Shown: positions 62,098 through 64,000 of the stretch, piece after piece
Layout of the letters: every line of letters starts with the position of its first letter
Numbering within the stretch: the first letter of the stretch is position 1
From: GCA-2693325 sp964011675
GTDB taxonomy: Bacteria; Latescibacterota; UBA2968; UBA8231
Assembly (NCBI GenBank): GCA_964011675.1
Contig: CAXGPR010000008.1
Span: 1 to 64,000 of the forward strand
Reading direction: 5' to 3'
Length of the DNA stretch: 64,000 nucleotides
Notes under the pieces: model-generated
What the model saw: only the letters and a program-made list of their open reading frames with translations
Databases searched by the model: none
Told to the model about the DNA's origin: nothing
Made by a program: the position numbers and the translations under genes

Positions 62098-63558
62098 TCA
62101 GTTAGCGCATTTCATCGCCTGTAAAACAGCGCGCGCGACCAACCGGTCATCAAAGGGGATTACCCGATCATTCAGTTCCTGCCCAACCTCGTGCCCTTTG
62201 CCGGCAATAACGACACAGTCTCCAAACGAGGCTCCATGCAAGGCAGACTCTATAGCTGAGGCCCTGTTTGTATCTGTTGCGCAAACTACATTAGCAGGCA
62301 CCGCTTTGACAATATGTCCTATAATTGAATCGGGGTCTTCACTTCGCGGATTGTCAGATGTGACCCACAATAGATCGGCCCATTTCCCCGCGACCAGCCC
62401 CATTTCTGGCCGCTTACCCCGATCGCGATCTCCACCACATCCAAACACGCATATGAGCTTCCCGTTTGTCAGTGATCTTGCAGTTTTTAACACGTTGTCT
62501 AACGCATCGGGTGTATGAGCATAGTCTACCAATACGGCAAATTCCTGCCCTTCATCCAGCAATTCAAACCGCCCAGGTACCGACTCAAAGGCCGCGACCT
62601 CCCCACTAAGCTTTTCCACCTCAATTCCCAGGGCATGGGCTGCGGCCATCGAAGCAAGAATGTTATAACAGTTGAATTGGCCCAACAAGGGCGTTCGCAC
62701 TTCTAATTGCCCCACCGGAGTGTAAGCGTGAAGGACCATCCCCTGCGGGGTGGCATCTACTGATCGAACTTGCCAGTCAGCTTGGGCTTTCATACCGTAC
62801 GTTATCACTTCCGCATCGGTTAGATCACCCCAGTCTTTTACGTGCGGATCATCCGCATTCAGCACGGCAAAGGCATTTGATGGCAGATGGGTAAAGAGCG
62901 CGGCCTTCGCCTCGCGATACGCTGAAAGGTCCCCGTGAAAATCCAAGTGATCTCGCGTGAGATTTGTCCCAATGGCCACCTTAAAAGAGATTCCTCTAAC
63001 TCGGTTTAGTGCCAGACCGTGGGATGAAACTTCCAGCGAGGCTGCACGCATCCCTTGCGCTACAAAATCTCGTAGGCAGGACTGTAACAAGTCTGCTTCT
63101 GGCGTTGTATTCGGTATTTTCTTCAAGCCCCCTTGAACCGTATAGCCTAGCGTTCCCAAATAACCGCATGGAATCCCACACCGGTCCAGTAACGCACGCG
63201 TTAAAAACGCGGTGGTCGTTTTTCCATTCGTCCCGGTAACACCTACGTTAATCAGTTCGTCAGCAGGAGCATCAAAAAAAGTGCGTGCGACCTGCGACAG
63301 AGCGATACGAGCGTCTGGAACTACGATGGAGGTCACTTCGCAAGCAACTTCTCTTTCCGATATAATGGCCACGGCACCGCGAGCGAGCGCGTCGTCTATG
63401 AATTGATGGCGATCCTGTATTTGCCCTCCAGTTAGGGCGACAAAGACAGATCCGGATTCGACGAGACGTGAATCGCTGCAAACCTGGACGACCGGCTTAT
63501 CAAGCGGTCCCTCAACCCGCGCATTAGGCATCGCTTCGACCAGTTTACTGAGCAGCAA
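62098..63558 (-). CDS. murE: UDP-MurNAc-dipeptide:meso-diaminopimelate ligase MurE
   Basis: 486 residues. ATP loop GVTGTNGKTTTAFL (107-120), SLEVSSHGLALNRV, DYAHTPDALDNVL and SDNPRSEDPDSII near residue 400. The DNPR motif is diagnostic of meso-diaminopimelate, so the wall is the Gram-negative type. Start TTG at 63556-63558 immediately follows the ftsI stop. Confidence 0.97.
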   Translation of the reverse strand: MLLSKLVEAMPNARVEGPLDKPVVQVCSDSRLVESGSVFVALTGGQIQDRHQFIDDALARGAVAIISEREVACEVTSIVVPDARIALSQVARTFFDAPADELINVGVTGTNGKTTTAFLTRALLDRCGIPCGYLGTLGYTVQGGLKKIPNTTPEADLLQSCLRDFVAQGMRAASLEVSSHGLALNRVRGISFKVAIGTNLTRDHLDFHGDLSAYREAKAALFTHLPSNAFAVLNADDPHVKDWGDLTDAEVITYGMKAQADWQVRSVDATPQGMVLHAYTPVGQLEVRTPLLGQFNCYNILASMAAAHALGIEVEKLSGEVAAFESVPGRFELLDEGQEFAVLVDYAHTPDALDNVLKTARSLTNGKLICVFGCGGDRDRGKRPEMGLVAGKWADLLWVTSDNPRSEDPDSIIGHIVKAVPANVVCATDTNRASAIESALHGASFGDCVVIAGKGHEVGQELNDRVIPFDDRLVARAVLQAMKCAN

Positions 63559-64000
63559 TCACAGACCTCTCGCGGGCAAATTACGACCCTGTTCGAGCAC
63601 CTCAAGCAAGCGCATTTGGCGCCCCTCTAATGCTTTAACATCACTGAGATGGCTGATATCTTCTCCCATCCGACAGCGGATATCAACCCCCGTCAGCACC
63701 TCTTCTCCAGGCAGTGGCACCTGCCCGACCACGACCGAACCGTGCCCTTCAGCCCGAACTTCGATGCCTCTTAACTGGGCGGTTAAATGGGCTGCGCTGC
63801 GCGTCATGCCCCGCAAGTCGGGAACTACCCTTGTTGACACAAGATGCTCGGCAATCGGACGATCGGCCAACAGCCCTCCCGGCAGATGAACAATGCGCTG
63901 CATCACGCGCTGGAAGGCTGGAGCAGCCACGCTTCCTCCCCAACGTTCTTTCCGAGGATCGTCCACCACAATGACGCATACAAACTGCGGCTTCTCAACC
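63559..64000 (-). CDS. ftsI: FtsI/PBP3-type transpeptidase, C-terminal part with PASTA domain (cut by window)
   Basis: The frame is open to the end of the window, so the N-terminus and catalytic motifs lie outside. The visible 146 residues begin VEKPQFVCVIVVDDP, with VAAPAFQRVMQRIVHLPGG, the usual end of the transpeptidase domain, followed by one PASTA domain (VPDLRGMTRSAAHLTAQLRG, VVVGQVPLPGEEV). The position before murE identifies ftsI. PASTA domains are found on some Spo/FtsI-type proteins. Confidence 0.88.
   Translation of the reverse strand, partial: VEKPQFVCVIVVDDPRKERWGGSVAAPAFQRVMQRIVHLPGGLLADRPIAEHLVSTRVVPDLRGMTRSAAHLTAQLRGIEVRAEGHGSVVVGQVPLPGEEVLTGVDIRCRMGEDISHLSDVKALEGRQMRLLEVLEQGRNLPARGL

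Noticed and set aside
1..64000. tRNA, rRNA, CRISPR or insertion sequence
   Set aside because: Gaps over 100 bases were read on both strands; none showed a cloverleaf, repeat array or transposase. A covariance-model scan was not possible here.

Overview
This 64 kb window is bacterial chromosome of roughly half G+C with tightly packed, mostly minus-strand operons. Its accessory gene mix combines a phytanoyl-CoA dioxygenase, Gfo/Idh/MocA oxidoreductases, enolase-superfamily dehydratases, a Cys-type sulfatase, three DegT/DnrJ aminotransferases, a CaiB-type CoA transferase, a D-aminoacylase-like amidohydrolase and a DUF4380 protein. That mix, together with a meso-diaminopimelate-type MurE, resembles uncultured Poribacteria/Latescibacterota-like lineages, which are often sponge or marine associated. 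This placement is inference from gene content; no rRNA or marker gene confirms it.

Layout. 1-549: end of an alpha/beta hydrolase. 577-3388: DapA-like lyase, Gfo/Idh oxidoreductase and PhyH dioxygenase. 3465-6972: a cupin, a small protein, an alkyltransferase-like DNA repair protein and a MATE exporter, flanked by two broken genes. 7096-9375: a beta-hydroxyacid dehydrogenase and an MFS transporter converging on a hairpin. 9499-13748: sugar-acid catabolism (KDG-type kinase, Gfo/Idh, amidohydrolase, DUF4380) with a trpB relic in the middle. 13847-16662: a MoxR-type AAA+ ATPase and an unrecognised 612-residue partner. 16711-19692: a 468-residue protein and an amidohydrolase. 19707-28144: CoA transferase, galactokinase-like GHMP kinase, two lipoproteins, GDPD, enolase-superfamily enzyme, M42 peptidase and an SSS symporter with a small partner. 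28332-35521: metallophosphoesterase, then a complete sugar-type ABC importer (two ATPases, a 54-residue membrane protein, two permeases, a binding protein) and an SMP-30 lactonase. 35615-41675: GNAT, DegT, PabB-PabC fusion, broken sialidase-like gene, holin-IV-like protein and aldo-keto reductase. 41715-48755: carbohydrate or sulfated-glycan genes. 48798-53559: a relic, an unknown gene, two DegT enzymes and a MauE-thioredoxin fusion. 53940-54602: KptA. 54783-64000: division and cell wall cluster ftsI-murE-murF-ftsW-murC-ftsQ-ftsA-ftsZ.

Two themes stand out. First, at least four and probably five genes are broken: a cupin (nonsense plus frameshift), a membrane protein (frameshift at a homopolymer), trpB (start lost, about three quarters deleted in frame, nonsense codon), a sialidase-like gene (frameshift), and a relic after the gene at 49032-49838. 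The trpB remnant in particular points to real genome erosion rather than sequencing error. Second, the dcw cluster lacks mraY, murD, murG, murB and ddl, with a 137-base gap exactly where mraY-murD would lie.

The rest reads as a scavenging heterotroph that imports sugars and sugar acids (ABC, MFS, SSS) and processes them with dehydrogenases, dehydratases, kinases and lactonases. The MoxR-plus-612-residue pair is the best candidate for an undescribed system. No tRNA, rRNA, CRISPR array, insertion sequence or phage module was recognised.
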